From contig OZ038529.1 of assembly GCA_964036665.1 (NCBI GenBank), forward strand, positions 19,974,060 to 20,038,059: DNA of 64,000 nt. The letters run 5' to 3'. Position numbers and translations under genes: made by a program. This DNA comes from Gordius sp. MW1 (lineage: Eukaryota; Nematomorpha; Gordioida; Gordea; Gordiidae). Of the stretch, positions 11,201 to 23,060 are shown piece by piece (the first letter of the stretch is position 1; every line of letters begins with the position of its first letter). The notes beneath the pieces are model-generated. The model was given only the letters and a program-made list of their open reading frames with translations. It did no database searches and was not told the origin of the DNA.

Positions 11201-14200
11201 GTGGTGCTTTTTTCCGTGAGCCCACACTTTGCTAGAGCGACTACCAAATTTGGCTGTTATAGATCCCTCTACCAATTTGCTGGGCCCCAAAAATATGCGC
11301 ATACAAACCTTGTCTCCTACGTCGAACGTACGCGATTTTTTTCTCTCCGTCCATTGTTGTGGTCCGATTTCCCTTAACACCTCCCCTCGGTTCAAATTAT
11401 CCACCTTAACATTCCTTCTGCAGGAGTTATCCCCGTCGCTGGGTGGATTGTTGCCCTGTAATTTTCTGGAAATAAACTTAAATTAATTTCGGATTCGTTG
11501 CGCACTACCGCCTCCTTTGCTAGCCGAACGTACCTCTCCGCTAATCCATTTGAAGCGGGGTGATAAGGTGCTGACCAACCTTCCCGAATCTCCTGACTTC
11601 TAAACTGCGGACTGTTATCCGATATGAGGACTGGTGGATTACCGAACTTGGTGAACACCTTAACCAGATTTGCGATTATGGTTGCGGTTGACTTATCTTT
11701 TAACTTAAAAACCTCCAACTATGTTCCATTGTCCACCATTACTTAATACGATTTGCCGCGCATCGGCCCAAATAACGTGTACCTTGTTCCAAGGCCTAAG
11801 ATTTTGTTCACCCTTGATTAAAGGCGCCCTTTTTTGTTCTGCGGCCGTGTAGTTGCATGCCCTGCAACTTTTCACTACGTTTGCGATATCCTGAAGCAAT
11901 GTTGTCTTGCATTCGCTTTACGCCCACGTGGCCCTTGTGTAATCGTTGTAGCCTGGTGTACCTTAATTTGACTGGAATGAGCACCCGTCGTCCCTTATAG
12001 AATATACATCATTAGATTCGTGTAACTTTGGCAGGCACTTATCGCAGAGGCCCAAAGTACCCACGACTACTGCGGCATTTTGCATCCCCTTTATCCATTC
12101 TTTGATCTGTTGTAAGTTGGTATCACCACGAGTATATTCACGGACTATCTGGAGTGGAAATGAATGAGTCCGGGTTATCCCCCAACACCTCCTCGGTTAC
12201 TTGATAGGCATTTTTACTTGGTCGCCTAAACAAATAGTCGACCGCGTTATCCATACCCTTATTGTAAGCGAATTTGGCCGCGTAATCCGAAACAAATAAC
12301 GCTTACCGTGTAAGGCGAGGGGATTCTTCCATCTTTTTCTTGCTTTGATTAAATATGTAAATCAATGGCTTGTGGTCCATTATTATGATGATCTCTCTTC
12401 CCTTAATTAAATAATTATATTTCTTTAGTACTTTGACGACTGTTAAAGCCTCGCGTTCGATCTTAGAGTATCGCCCTTCCACCTCGCTTAGGGCTTTGAT
12501 GCGTAAGCTACCACTCTCTACCTGGCGGTCGCTGATGCAAAATCGCCTCTAGGCCTTTTCCCGACGCATCAACTACTAACCTTGTCTCTCATTATCCGTT
12601 TAAGTAGGCTAAAACTGATGTCACCCAGTGGAAGGCTACGTTCTCCTTTGTTAATTTTTTAGATGGGTTCTATTAACTGAGCGTAATTTTTAATGAACTT
12701 CGCGAAGTACGATGTCAGACAAAAAAAGGATTTAACTTATGTCTTGTTAGTTAGCTGCCCCCATTCGACGACCACTTTAACCTTCTCGTCATTCACCTTT
12801 ATTCCTTTGTTGCTGATGATGTATCCCAAGAACGTCACTTGTGTCGCACCAATTACAAAGTTTGGTATAAGCCGCATTCGTGCAACGTTGAGAGCACTTT
12901 ATGCAATCGGCTGTTGTGGACCTCCTCTCAATTTCCCGCTCTATAAATCGTCAATGTATACCACTACACTTTCCATGCCCACGAATAATTGATATATCGT
13001 TTTCTGGAAAATGGCCGCCGCACAATTAAGTCCTAAAAGGCATTCTCTTGTCCTATGTGAGTTAAAATTGTTATAAAGAGGCTTGTTTCCCAGCTCATCC
13101 TTAATTGGTGGTACGCCTTTGCCTGATTTTCTTAAAGCTCAAATCGTGAATTTTGGGAAAAGGGAACAGTAATCCTTGCGCATATTTGTTGGCCGTATAG
13201 CGGTAGTCGATGCAAAGTCTAAGTCTTCCGTCATACTTTCAAAATGGCACCAACGGGCTTGCCCATTGAGAAAACTCAAACTCTTTCTCGACCTTCCTCC
13301 TCCATGCTATAGGAACTTGTCGCGAGGGAATAAATACCGGCTTGACCCTGTTTTACCTTTACATCGACTTCTATTCGTCTTACTGTCTGTGGCGACGCAT
13401 TCTTCTGGATCGTCCTCTGTCGAATCCTAATATTAAAGTCGCTCCTCGTTAAAGCTGGCTCTCTCGCACTTTGATTTTCGACGAAGTTAACGCAATAGCG
13501 CTCCATGGCTACTCTCGATTTCCAACGCACCTGTTCCAATATATTTTTCCCGAATTCTTTTATCTAATTTGTTAAAAGCAACGGTAGTCCCTTCGCGTCA
13601 GCCACTAACAGTGGCAGCATTTTCCGTGTCTGGCCTAGCCGCCTCGACCTTTACGTAGGCGACTATTTTTATTTCTCTGTCACCATATCGTAGACGGGTG
13701 ACGTGGGTTTGGCGGTTGGTAGGGGCTCCCTCCAAAGCTTGCTAGGCGCAATACCAAAGACCTTGCCTTCAATATAAATTGAACCAAATTATTATTAACA
13801 TATTTCTCGATAGTTAAAATGTCTAAAGCATGGGTAAACCAGGTCAAGTTATGGCCCGCTCTTGACGTATACACCGCGAACGCTTCTTCCAATGGCACGT
13901 GCACCGTTCTTAGCCCCTCCTCCTCAATCGCTTCCATCATCAGTGCTAACTCGATGGCCCTGTCCTTTAGGTCTCTCTCAGCCATCAATCTGGCTTGAAC
14001 AGTCGGATTCTGCAATCCCAGAGATTATTAGCTTTGGGGTAATTCCCCGCTTGTGTAGTTACAGTCCTTTGATGCGGATTTCAGTCTGCGTAAGAATTGC
14101 ATTGCCGGCTCCCCCTCCATTTGCTTGATGTTTCCCAGTCGGAATCCTTGAGCCAGGGGGCATTTTTTTCCTTTGAATCTTAAACCTGCTAGTTAATCCC

Positions 14201-17200
14201 TCTAAAACCATTATGTATAGTTGTCCGGAATGGCATCCTCTGCCACAACCCGAAGGGCTATAGTTGATAGACAACTCAACAGCTTGCAAGTATTATAGGC
14301 ACTAGTCGCTGGAATTGTTTAACTTATGACGTGAGCTTCAAAGTGCAAAAGAAAAAACTCAATCAAATTTTCCCAATTTATAGGATTCCATGTAGGTTCG
14401 AATCCTACTCACGACGCCAAATATGGTAGAATAGAATGTTGTTGAAGGCAGGAACTCAAGATTATTTAAGAGGAACCATCACAACTAATACTTTATTTTG
14501 AAGGAGATAATAAAGCTGGGAAAAGCGATATATGTATTCAAATTAGGTGCTCAATACAAAATTAGTATACCTCACGATGAATAAAGAAATATAAGTCATC
14601 AATCGAAACAATACAAGCACGTAATCTCACGATCTCAACCATAAACAAAGGTGTAGATAAATTGAATAGAGAGCTATTATGTTGATAAACATGTCGATAT
14701 ACATATATAATTACATATATAGCTTGTAACAAAATTTTGATGCGTGTGTTAAATTAACGGTTTATATTGAACTCTCATTAAACCTGTATAAATAAGATGT
14801 TAAATGAGTTGTTTTTTGTGTATGTATTAATTATTTGTATTGTTAATTAACCCTACATTGGGCTTCCTGATTATTTTCAATGTTTTCCCTGGAAAATTTC
14901 CCTAACTTTTGCGTTGAGAAAATATGACATCTCTAAGCATTTCAATATTTCTCTACATCTCCTCATAATTTTAAGAGGTTGTATCATTGGTGCATTACAT
15001 GCAACCTTCCCCAAAGGAATGGGTCACTGAAACTCTTCTACTAGTTTTAAAAGTGGTCTTATTAGTTTTAGACAAGTCCATTAAATAAAAGCTTCCATTC
15101 ATTTATTTTTCGCCATTGCTTTATATGACCAACAAAATCTGCCGTTCACTTGCCCCGTATAAAAATGAAATAACGGCATTAACAATTTCCTTTCAAATTT
15201 AAGTTATAATATCTATTCAACTAAAGACGGAATGCGTCCTTAATCTTAAAATCGACTATAAATCTAAGTTACATGTGAGTTCTAACCACTGAATTATATT
15301 TGTAAGCCTTTTACCAAATTTTTTTATATACACTATGTCAGATGTAGACTGTGGTGTTGATGAAGATCCAGTGACCAAAATAAACTTAGGATTGAATGCA
15401 AATCCCAATGACATTCCATGGATAGTTAATTTGCGATTAACCTCCAGCCAAGACAGGCCATTTTGTGCTGGAACAATCATCGATCGTCAATGGATTTTAA
15501 CAGCAGCCCATTGTTTTGCGTATGTCTAAGTATTTTTTTTATTTTTATTGTCTATACTTTATTTTGATTATATTTGAATCATTTTATGCCTAGATCACAA
15601 AGCATGGCTGACGTGTTGTTAATTGACATACCAGGAGAAGTCTTAACGTCTCGTTCAGTTTATAACAAAATATTGGTTTATGTGGGAGATTGGAAGGTTT
15701 TGGAAAAAGATAAAGGCGAAACTATACATGTTGTTAGACAAATACTAATACATTCAGAATATGGTATTAAGGGACAAATAACTGGATCAGGCAACAAAGG
15801 TATGAGTCGAATTTAACGCATTCACATCTTAGTAATAATTATATATTTCAAGTTTTGAGGCAGGTAAACAACAAGATAGTTTAATAAAATTGGATAATTC
15901 AAATAAAGCTTAATGATACAACTGTCTCCTAAAATTCATTATAAGGTGTGCATAGTTTAAGGGCAATGTGAGTAATGATTTTTAAAACTTCTCCAATCAA
16001 GATTAAGTAAAAATCTTGAATTTTGCAAAATTTGCTATAGTTTGTTTTTGTTATAGATGCAGTAAAAAATGCTTGACCATTTAATTTTATACTTTTTAGT
16101 TAAATCCTTGATTACCAATGATATCGCGCTGATAAAAATCGAGCCAATGATAGAGTTTAGTATGGCGGCTCGCCCTCTTTGTTTACCAGATAAGGACGTA
16201 TATGGAGTTGATGATGTATTCGTACCCAAATTATGCCAAATTGGTGGTTGGGGTGGGAGCTATGAGAAAGGTATTATTAATGCTTTTATGCAATGATAGT
16301 TTTTACTTCATAAGCCTTTATGATGCAATTGCAATATGAATTTATACCTATCCTTTCCCCAAAAATATGTGAAACAACTTATAAAGAACAGTTCAATAGG
16401 ACGGAAATGTTGTGTGCTGGAAATATAAGTGCAGGAATTGATACCTGTAACGGCGATAGTGGTGGACCTTTGACGTGTCGCGGTAGCGGTAATAGTTTTA
16501 AAAAAATATATTTTTTTAATTATAAAAAACTATTGTTAGGAGTGTTTGTTAAATAAAACCTTTTGATTTTTAGACCAAAGATTTTCTTTGTACGGAATCG
16601 TAAGTTGGGGTTTAAAGTGCACCCTCGATAAAAAACATTCGATCGGTGTTTACACAAGAGTAGGGTTTTACAAAGATTGGATAACAAATTGCATTGATTC
16701 ATTGGAAACAAGCGCTTTTGGAAATATTTGTATATCACTCTTACAAACCTACGAAAATTTAAAGGGTAAATTAATTTATGGTCATCCTAAGCCCATTATT
16801 GAGCCTTCCTCTACGAATATCATTGAAATTGACGTCCCCCTTAATAGTGCAGTTAAAAAATGTTCTTGCGATTGGCGACCCCTAGCAATTAGTCTGAAAA
16901 ATTATCAAACAGCACTTCAGACTGTGGGAAAATTTATAAATAAATGCGTTAGTTACAATTTCAAACCTATAACACGAGCTGATGCTGTAAAAGAATGCCA
17001 GACGCTTGAATCTAGTTTGCTAACTATCAAAAGTCTCAATGAGCTAAAGAATTTTACCTCTTTAGAAGGACAACGGCTTCCAGTTTGGTTAGCGTTGACT
17101 TATGGATCTGAACAAAACAAGCTTAGATGGGACGATGGTTCAGAGATCTCAAGCGAAATGCTGTAGGTTTTATAAGATTCTTTAATTGACATAGAATTAT

Positions 17201-18715
17201 TTATATCAGTAAATTCCTATAATTGCCAATCTAAAATTATCTTTTTCATTTAAATTAAATTATTCTGTGAATTCTTTCATGTTTTTCATTGATGATTCAG
17301 AGATATTGTTCCATCAATCGTAGATAGTTGTTATAAATTAGCCAAAAATAACAATCGCTTTGTTATAGTGGCAGAACCATGCACAAGCGCAGTAAACTTC
17401 ATATGTGAAAGTATAGGTAATTGTTATTTATTAATTTATTTAATAATAGTTGCACTTTAATGTAAACTTAAACAGTATTTATAATAGTTTATAATGTCTA
17501 AAAAGAGTGTTATGAGGTAAAGCTAATTTCGGCGAAAAAATAAATTGTATTTATTAAGATCCATAGCTATTAATCCCTCCTACTTAATTTTGCAGTACTA
17601 TAGCAACTTATATCATTATTTTAGAATCAAGATTCAGCCCTCAGGTTGATATTTTAACTAATTTTAACAACCTGCGACGCATTAAATATTGTGGTTCTCA
17701 CAGCAATCAAACGTATCAAGAATCAGGCCAATTTAACTCCATCATTGTCGACAGTCCCAGTCAAAATGTATTTTATGGCATCAACCCAAAATTGGGTCAA
17801 AAAAAATATCAAATTTTAGAATTTGATTATGATGGAGAAATGAAGGCGTCGTTAAATGTTTTCTATAATAGACCTCAGAATAACCCACCTGATATAGCTG
17901 ATGCTCCAATAACGGAATTCGGTGGAATCGATATGACGCCTAATGGAAAATATTTTATATTGTCCGATACCGTACAAAAAGGCAGAAAGGTTTCTACCAT
18001 ACACAAAATCGGTTTGAACGGGGATGGTATTACAAGCGTTGTACTCGATAGCTCTGCTTATTATGTAATAGACGTGGCAGTTCATAGTTCAGGCGAAATT
18101 TATTTATGTAACAATAGAGGAAGAATTAGTATATTTAAGGCAGACCCCGATTTAACATTCAAGCGCGAATTTGGACAAATGATAGAGGGCGGTACCACAT
18201 CAGATATGATCGTTTATAGAGATAATAGTCAATACACTTGCGATAGCTTAAAATCATATTTTACCTTTACCGATACCACCTACGTTAATATAGCTGGCGA
18301 TTGGGTATACATTTTGGATCAAGATTGGGGAAATAAACAATCAAGGGTACACGCCTTTTCTATATTGTCACTCTGTCCCAAATCAAATCAGATACCTGCA
18401 GTCAATGGTAAAATCGTACGCTTCTCTATAGAGCAGTTACCATTGGCTGCAAGTGTTCAAAACGTACCTAATGATGAGTTCATTGGAGGATCTGGATTTG
18501 GAGTAAATATATTAGCCTTTGCTTACCCTAATAGTATCATAATATACTATCACATACGGTCTTCCACCCGCAGCGAAATACAATTTGTTAACAGGTTTAC
18601 GTCTCAAAGTTTTCTCTTTAGTTATCACTCGATAGCTTTATTAAAAAATCATTTGCTTGCTGCATACGATAGTAGTTATCAAAAAGAGAAAATTGTTTTA
18701 TTTGATTTAGTTTAA
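8163..18715 (+). CDS. Secreted trypsin-like serine protease fused to a C-type lectin domain and a beta-propeller-like tail (8 exons)
   Basis: Exons: 8163-8238, 15342-15519, 15594-15799, 16100-16270, 16315-16488, 16574-17162, 17301-17416, 17625-18715. All junctions are GT/AG and keep phase, giving 866 aa. Residues 1-22 are a signal peptide. The S1 protease spans about 39-310: Lys38/Ile39 as a possible activation site, His82 in TAAHC, Asp161 in NDIAL, Ser259 in CNGDSGGP. Asp253 sits at the S1-pocket position, predicting cleavage after Lys/Arg. Residues 393-500 form a C-type lectin-like domain (four spaced Cys, WDDG, ending FICE). Residues 505-866, all in one exon, are unassigned. Repeated hydrophobic strands such as VIDVAVHSSGEIYLCNN and GDWVYILDQDW suggest a beta-propeller. 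The triad is intact, so it is probably an active secreted enzyme, with the lectin domain possibly targeting glycans (inference). The N-terminal exon is linked by phase and splice fit only. Confidence 0.82.
8239..10364. other. Intron 1 of gene 1, left part
   Basis: AT-rich intronic DNA. Short ORFs here (for example 8788-8997) lack family motifs. Near 9985-10050 there is a ggaaatttccctgggaaatt palindromic stretch related to sequence at 36490-36545. No exon was recognised. Confidence 0.5.
10373..10456. mobile_element. GGGCGTAGCC MITE with 8-bp target duplication
   Basis: The ends catgggcgtagcc and ggctacgcccatg are inverted repeats around short poly-G and poly-C blocks. It is flanked by the direct repeat caacacct (10365-10372 and 10457-10464), an 8-bp target-site duplication. 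Eight-bp duplications are typical of hAT and P superfamilies. The same family recurs across the window. Confidence 0.85.
10716..14640 (-). mobile_element. Ty3/gypsy LTR retrotransposon fossil inside intron 1 of gene 1
   Basis: About 3.9 kb in minus orientation, with LTR-like repeats at 10716-10940 and 14433-14640 (shared block gcgatatatgtattcaaatt). Between them, from high to low coordinates, are gag-like sequence (about 13680-14290), protease/RT-entry sequence (about 13000-13540) and RT/RNase H remains. Integrase follows with a zinc-binding part (VVKSCRACNYTAAEQKRAPL, 11820-11890) and a core (VLISDNSPQFRSQEI, then YHPASNGLAERYV, 11500-11640). A C-terminal integrase domain lies at 11120-11400. 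It is broken with many breaks, and its LTRs have diverged, so it is old. It lies antisense to gene 1. Confidence 0.88.
14392..14419 (+). other. Extended primer-binding site: complement of a tRNA 3' end
   Basis: On the + strand this reads gtaggttcgaatcctactc followed by acgacgcca: a full T arm, acceptor strand and CCA of a Ser-type tRNA. It lies just inside the 5' LTR of the minus-strand gypsy element, where the primer-binding site is expected. Complementarity of ~28 nt is longer than the usual 10-18. Confidence 0.7.
14700..14970 (+). repeat. Dispersed ~280-bp repeat, copy 2
   Basis: It matches 5805-6120 in blocks (atataattacatatatagct-like start, ttaaccctacattgggctt, tgcgttgagaaaatatgaca). 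It sits directly beside the gypsy fossil in intron 1. The family is unknown. Confidence 0.5.
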
Positions 18716-18905
18716 AATTAGCTCGATATGAACAAACGCATATAAATAATATGTCATTATCACAATCAGAGATTGATAACATTTTTTGTGTTTATGTAAA
18801 TTTACCGATTGAGTTTATATTGTGTTCGTGTTGTATCCGGAAACTTGTTCTAGTTCTACCCGGATATTTTAATGTTTTCTATTTTATGAATAAATTATTA
18901 AGACC
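18716..18905 (+). terminator. 3' UTR and polyadenylation signal of gene 1
   Basis: An AATAAA hexamer occurs in ttatgaataaattatt near 18887, about 170 bp after the TAA stop. No other obvious hexamer lies nearer to the stop. The actual cleavage site is not visible. Confidence 0.45.
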
Positions 18906-19239
18906 ACATTGAAAATGGCGAAGAAGTAGATTATTACTCGGCACTTTTCGTTTGATTTGTCCCCCTTCTTCCTCCACTCCTCATCATTTATATTTACTAT
19001 AATTGCGGAATTATTTTATACTTATATCATTCGGTATAAAAAATTTATATTGAGATAACGTTATCATTTATAAATAAATTTGCTTTAATTCTCTTAAGTT
19101 CGTTGTCGGGGTAAAACAAATAGACACATCTCTCCTCGAACTCAAAATTTATAAAGCTAATTCACACTAACGACTATAATTTTATATCAGCTAACATAAG
19201 GGAATTTTTCCAAGCATGTGTAGGATTATAGGATAGGGG

Positions 19240-20085
19240 GTAGAGGGCTGCACGGGTGACCCGAAACCCGACTCGACCTCGGGTTAAAAACCATAAAAGC
19301 TTTTAAGTCGAGTTTTGGTTAAAAATATCAAGGTCGGTGAAAGATTATGTATTTTAAAGTAACTTTTACAAAACACGTTATGCAATGTATCTTTTACCTT
19401 CTATCCTTTAAAACAATGCTTCTCAATATATTGATATCAAAATACTGCAATTTAAATTAATATCTTTCATTTATTATTTTTTTTAAATTGTTTTGACGAT
19501 ATATAATTTAAAGACTTAAGTGACTTAAATAAGGTAATACATTAACAAGATAAAATTTTAATGAGCTGATATGTAACATTAGGACTATAAAATTTATTTC
19601 CCTTCTAATAGATAGTATTCAAGTTTTATACGCATAGAACTGTATAATTGCATTAAAAGAGTGTGCGATGTGGACTGTTATATTTTTTTCAGTTCTTAGA
19701 AAGTATTTATGACAATTTAGAGTGGTATAGAGTTGATTTATGTGAGTAACCCACTTTGGCGCTATTAGCTGGTAAATTTTGGTCTGCTCCTCGATTAGCG
19801 AAAGGTCGTTTTTGACCCCTGTGCCAAATTAAGAAGAAAGAAGGGCGAAGCGACTCAAAATTGTGGATGTAACAATACCTATGTATAATTATAATAAAAC
19901 GTTAAAATAAGTTTAGTAACAAAAATTTGTGGGACCAATTAGTTTCTTTAAGCTGACACTTTAATTTGTCGAAAAAAATTTTCTTTAACAATTTTTTAAT
20001 TTTCATGTCGTTCGGGGTAAAATTTTTTGAATTATTCAGGTCAGGTTTGGGTTTAAGAAATTGACCTTTCAGGCCTCTATAAGGG
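19240..20085. mobile_element. Degenerate hAT-like MITE
   Basis: The left end tagagggctgcacgggt and the complement of the right end (tagaggcctgaaaggt) form imperfect inverted repeats. Inside each lie motifs of the aaacccgactcgacc / ggtcaggtttgggttt kind. Flanks show a possible degenerate 8-bp duplication (ataggggg / taagggtg). No transposase was found. Low to moderate confidence. Confidence 0.4.
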
Positions 20086-20624
20086 TGACGCTGGAAGCAA
20101 GAAATGGAGAGGTCTGGAAATGTAGGCCAGGGGCTAGGGATGCGGAAAATCAGGAAAAACGAGACAGAAATATGGACCTCGAGACGAGACGATATAAAAT
20201 TTTCTCGGTGAGATCTCGGCTTCTAAATTTCTTAATTGTTCATCATAATAACAATATAGTAAATTCATTTGTGCATTTTTTATTATGTAATTTACAGTTA
20301 GGGTATTAGTTATAAATTAATATAATTGGATTACTTTCAAAATTGGGTAATTTACCACACCCAAGGCCGCGTATAACTCAAATTATATTATTTTTAACTC
20401 GTTGAATAAAATATGAGGGACCTTTAAGACATGTAAATAATTTTTTGATATAATTGCGTATTTATTTTCGTATCTTGTTACCACTTTGTTGGAAATTAAC
20501 CATATGTTTATTGACCACAAGAATAAATAACTTATTTCTAAAAGACGCATGTTCGCGGTATAAATTTATGCAATCAAAAGGTAGGGTAACAATACGTTGA
20601 ATATAAATGTAAACCAAATACCGG
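20086..20624. other. Intergenic, mostly unassigned
   Basis: A short cgagacgagac-rich stretch (20190-20230) resembles 27115-27265. An ORF at 20061-20309 has no family motif. Otherwise AT-rich with nothing recognised. Confidence 0.4.
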
Positions 20625-22200
20625 GGGTAGGACAATCACTAATAGGTTTTTCGGGCGTTAGACGATATATGCGATATGTATGCAATATGTATATTTCTCG
20701 TTAGTTTTTCCACAATTTATAGCCCATTCACGCGCAGTCTCCTCTAGCTCATTTGCGTAGACGTTATTTTTTATCCAGCATTCTCGCGGTGTGAATACTT
20801 AAAATAACCAAATTAATAAAATTATTGCAGACATGCAAGTAAAACATCTACTTTCCCTTTTGCATTCTCTAGCACCTCCTAATAGGGCCAAGAAAAAGTT
20901 GTCGTAGGGCATCCGTCGCACTCTGCGACGATTCGTTATTATTTGGTGTGTGACTAATGAGCCCTATGTGTCAGCTCGGGGGTGGCCTGAATTGCACCTA
21001 CATGTGATGCACTGTGCTAAGTCCCGTACAACTCCGGCACCATCTACGACACTCATTACATCTCCTCCGAGGCCTAACCTCGGGCCGACCCGCTGCTGAC
21101 CTATAGGTTGATTCAGTCTCCTATACATTACCGGTGGCGGTGGTTCGAACATAGCCGCAATGGACTACTCCGATAATAATTGTCAGCTGTATGGGTCCGG
21201 GCGGGCTTATGACCATGACATGTAGCTGCATCTTATTATAAATATTAATTAAACATCGTTAATCAATAATTGCTCCAAATGTCTTACCTCCTCTTTTTGA
21301 CTCTCTACAAGTAATACATGTTTTGCTAATGGTCACAACATTTATTAAACTTCGCGCTTGTAAATGCTCTGCCTTTATCGGTTACTACGCCCTTTAGAAA
21401 TCATATGAACTAATTATATCTATTAAAAAATTTATCGCTACCAGGGTAAAATATTAAAACCTTTTCGGTCCAACCTGAAAAAGCATCTACAATTAGAATA
21501 TAGCTTTTTTTTATCAAGTTCGAAAAACAATGTGTATGCGATCCCAAGGTTCTCTGGGACGTGTCCATTTCACCGCTTTGTCTTTGCGAGGCATGGCCGT
21601 TTTTGACCTGCACGGTTCATATTGTCGAGCCTGTCTTTCAATATCTTTCGTCATCTTTGGCCACCAGACATACCTAGCCATGTCCTTTATTTTTTTAATA
21701 CCAGCATGCCCTTAGTGAAGTATCTTTAAAATATCATCAACAATTCTTTCGTTTTGCTTAATCCAAAGCACATATTTTGAAGTTAAAGGCACTGATTGAC
21801 TATCCTCGTTACCCAATACAATATTTTTTATTTCGATATGGTCCGGGTCAGTCTCTGAGTCCTTAACTATAGTATTAAACTGAACAATTTCTAACACATT
21901 AATATAATGCTTAGTTTGCATGGTTTCAATACCGTTGTCAGCTTCCTCATTATTAACACATATACGTAAAAAACGTCTGCTAACCAATTATTTTTACCTT
22001 TACGATGGATATAAAGTAGAACAAATACCGAAGGTAAAGGAAAATCAATCATAAGTTTTTGGACGTAAGACGATATAATATGTATGCGATATGTAATCTT
22101 ATTAGTTTTCCTATAATTTATGGCCCATTCGCACAGTCTCCTCTGGCTCATTTGCGTAGGCGATTTTTTTCACTGGCATTAAAATATAATATATACACAC
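20625..22200 (-). mobile_element. Short Ty3/gypsy fossil with LTR-like ends
   Basis: LTR-like repeats at about 20625-20860 and 22000-22200 share tatgcgatatgta, agtctcctctggctcatttg-type sequence and a tttgcgtag block. Between them, minus-strand integrase remains are visible, for example YILIVDAFSGWTEKV near 21460-21520 and a preceding segment at 21712-21987. The segment at 20870-21240 is GC-richer and unassigned. The element is broken and looks old. A related solo LTR lies at 6330-6690 in opposite orientation. Confidence 0.7.
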
Positions 22201-23060
22201 AGATTTAAATTGAGTTTTGATGAAGTTGATTCCTAAAATTATACTTTCCGATGATATGATTTTAAATCGGTGATTAATTAATCAGAGGACGGCAGTGACT
22301 TCGTTGTCTGCCGAACCATTGCTTTCATATGCATTATATTAAATCATGAGACTACCAGGAGTTTGTTGAGCCTGAACTCATGGTACGCCGCTAAAATTCT
22401 CAAGTCAAAATAACATAATGCATCTGTTTTGCCATTTGCATTACCTATCACGTTATGAAGGTAGGGTTGGCAAATGAACAATAATTTACTGAATTTTCTG
22501 TGCGATTTACACTACAAGAGTATAATAGCATAAGATTTTTTTAATAAAATAAATTTTGGCTGAATTATTTAAAAAGGAAAATAAGTAAATAATATGGGAC
22601 ATGATTTGGGTCTTATACTTTAATAAAATTACTTTTTTGAATATAAAAGTATTCTTTATAAAATTATATATGTGCAATTATTTTAAAACCTCAAAACTCT
22701 TATTTCTATCAGTAACAATGCTACTTTTATTGTTGTTTTTACAACGTTGTAATGTGTGCAACTAATTACTTATGTTATGAATATTATTAAAAATTCATTC
22801 GTACCGTTTAAATTTCTATAACATTATAATAAACTTGCAATAACAAAAAGGTTATTTCAGAGGACTAGAATTTTTTTCTAAATTATTCTTCTAAAAACAT
22901 TATTTATTCTTGCCAATGGGTCTCAGCTGTTTAAATATGTATATTATACGTTTGTTTATACAGAATCTTGAATAAAAGATGGTTTGCCATTGATTTTCGC
23001 AAATTTTTTTAATTTGTATAATAATTTAAATAAATTAGGAGAAATATTAAGATAGTCGTT
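22201..23060. other. Intergenic, no recognised feature
   Basis: AT-rich DNA without coding signals, tRNA-like boxes or repeats shared with the rest of the window that I could see. Confidence 0.5.

Noticed and set aside
20964-21152. Possible zinc-binding peptide with CITCRC on the minus strand
   Set aside because: The cysteine pattern is incomplete, and the segment lies inside the gypsy fossil with no supporting domain.
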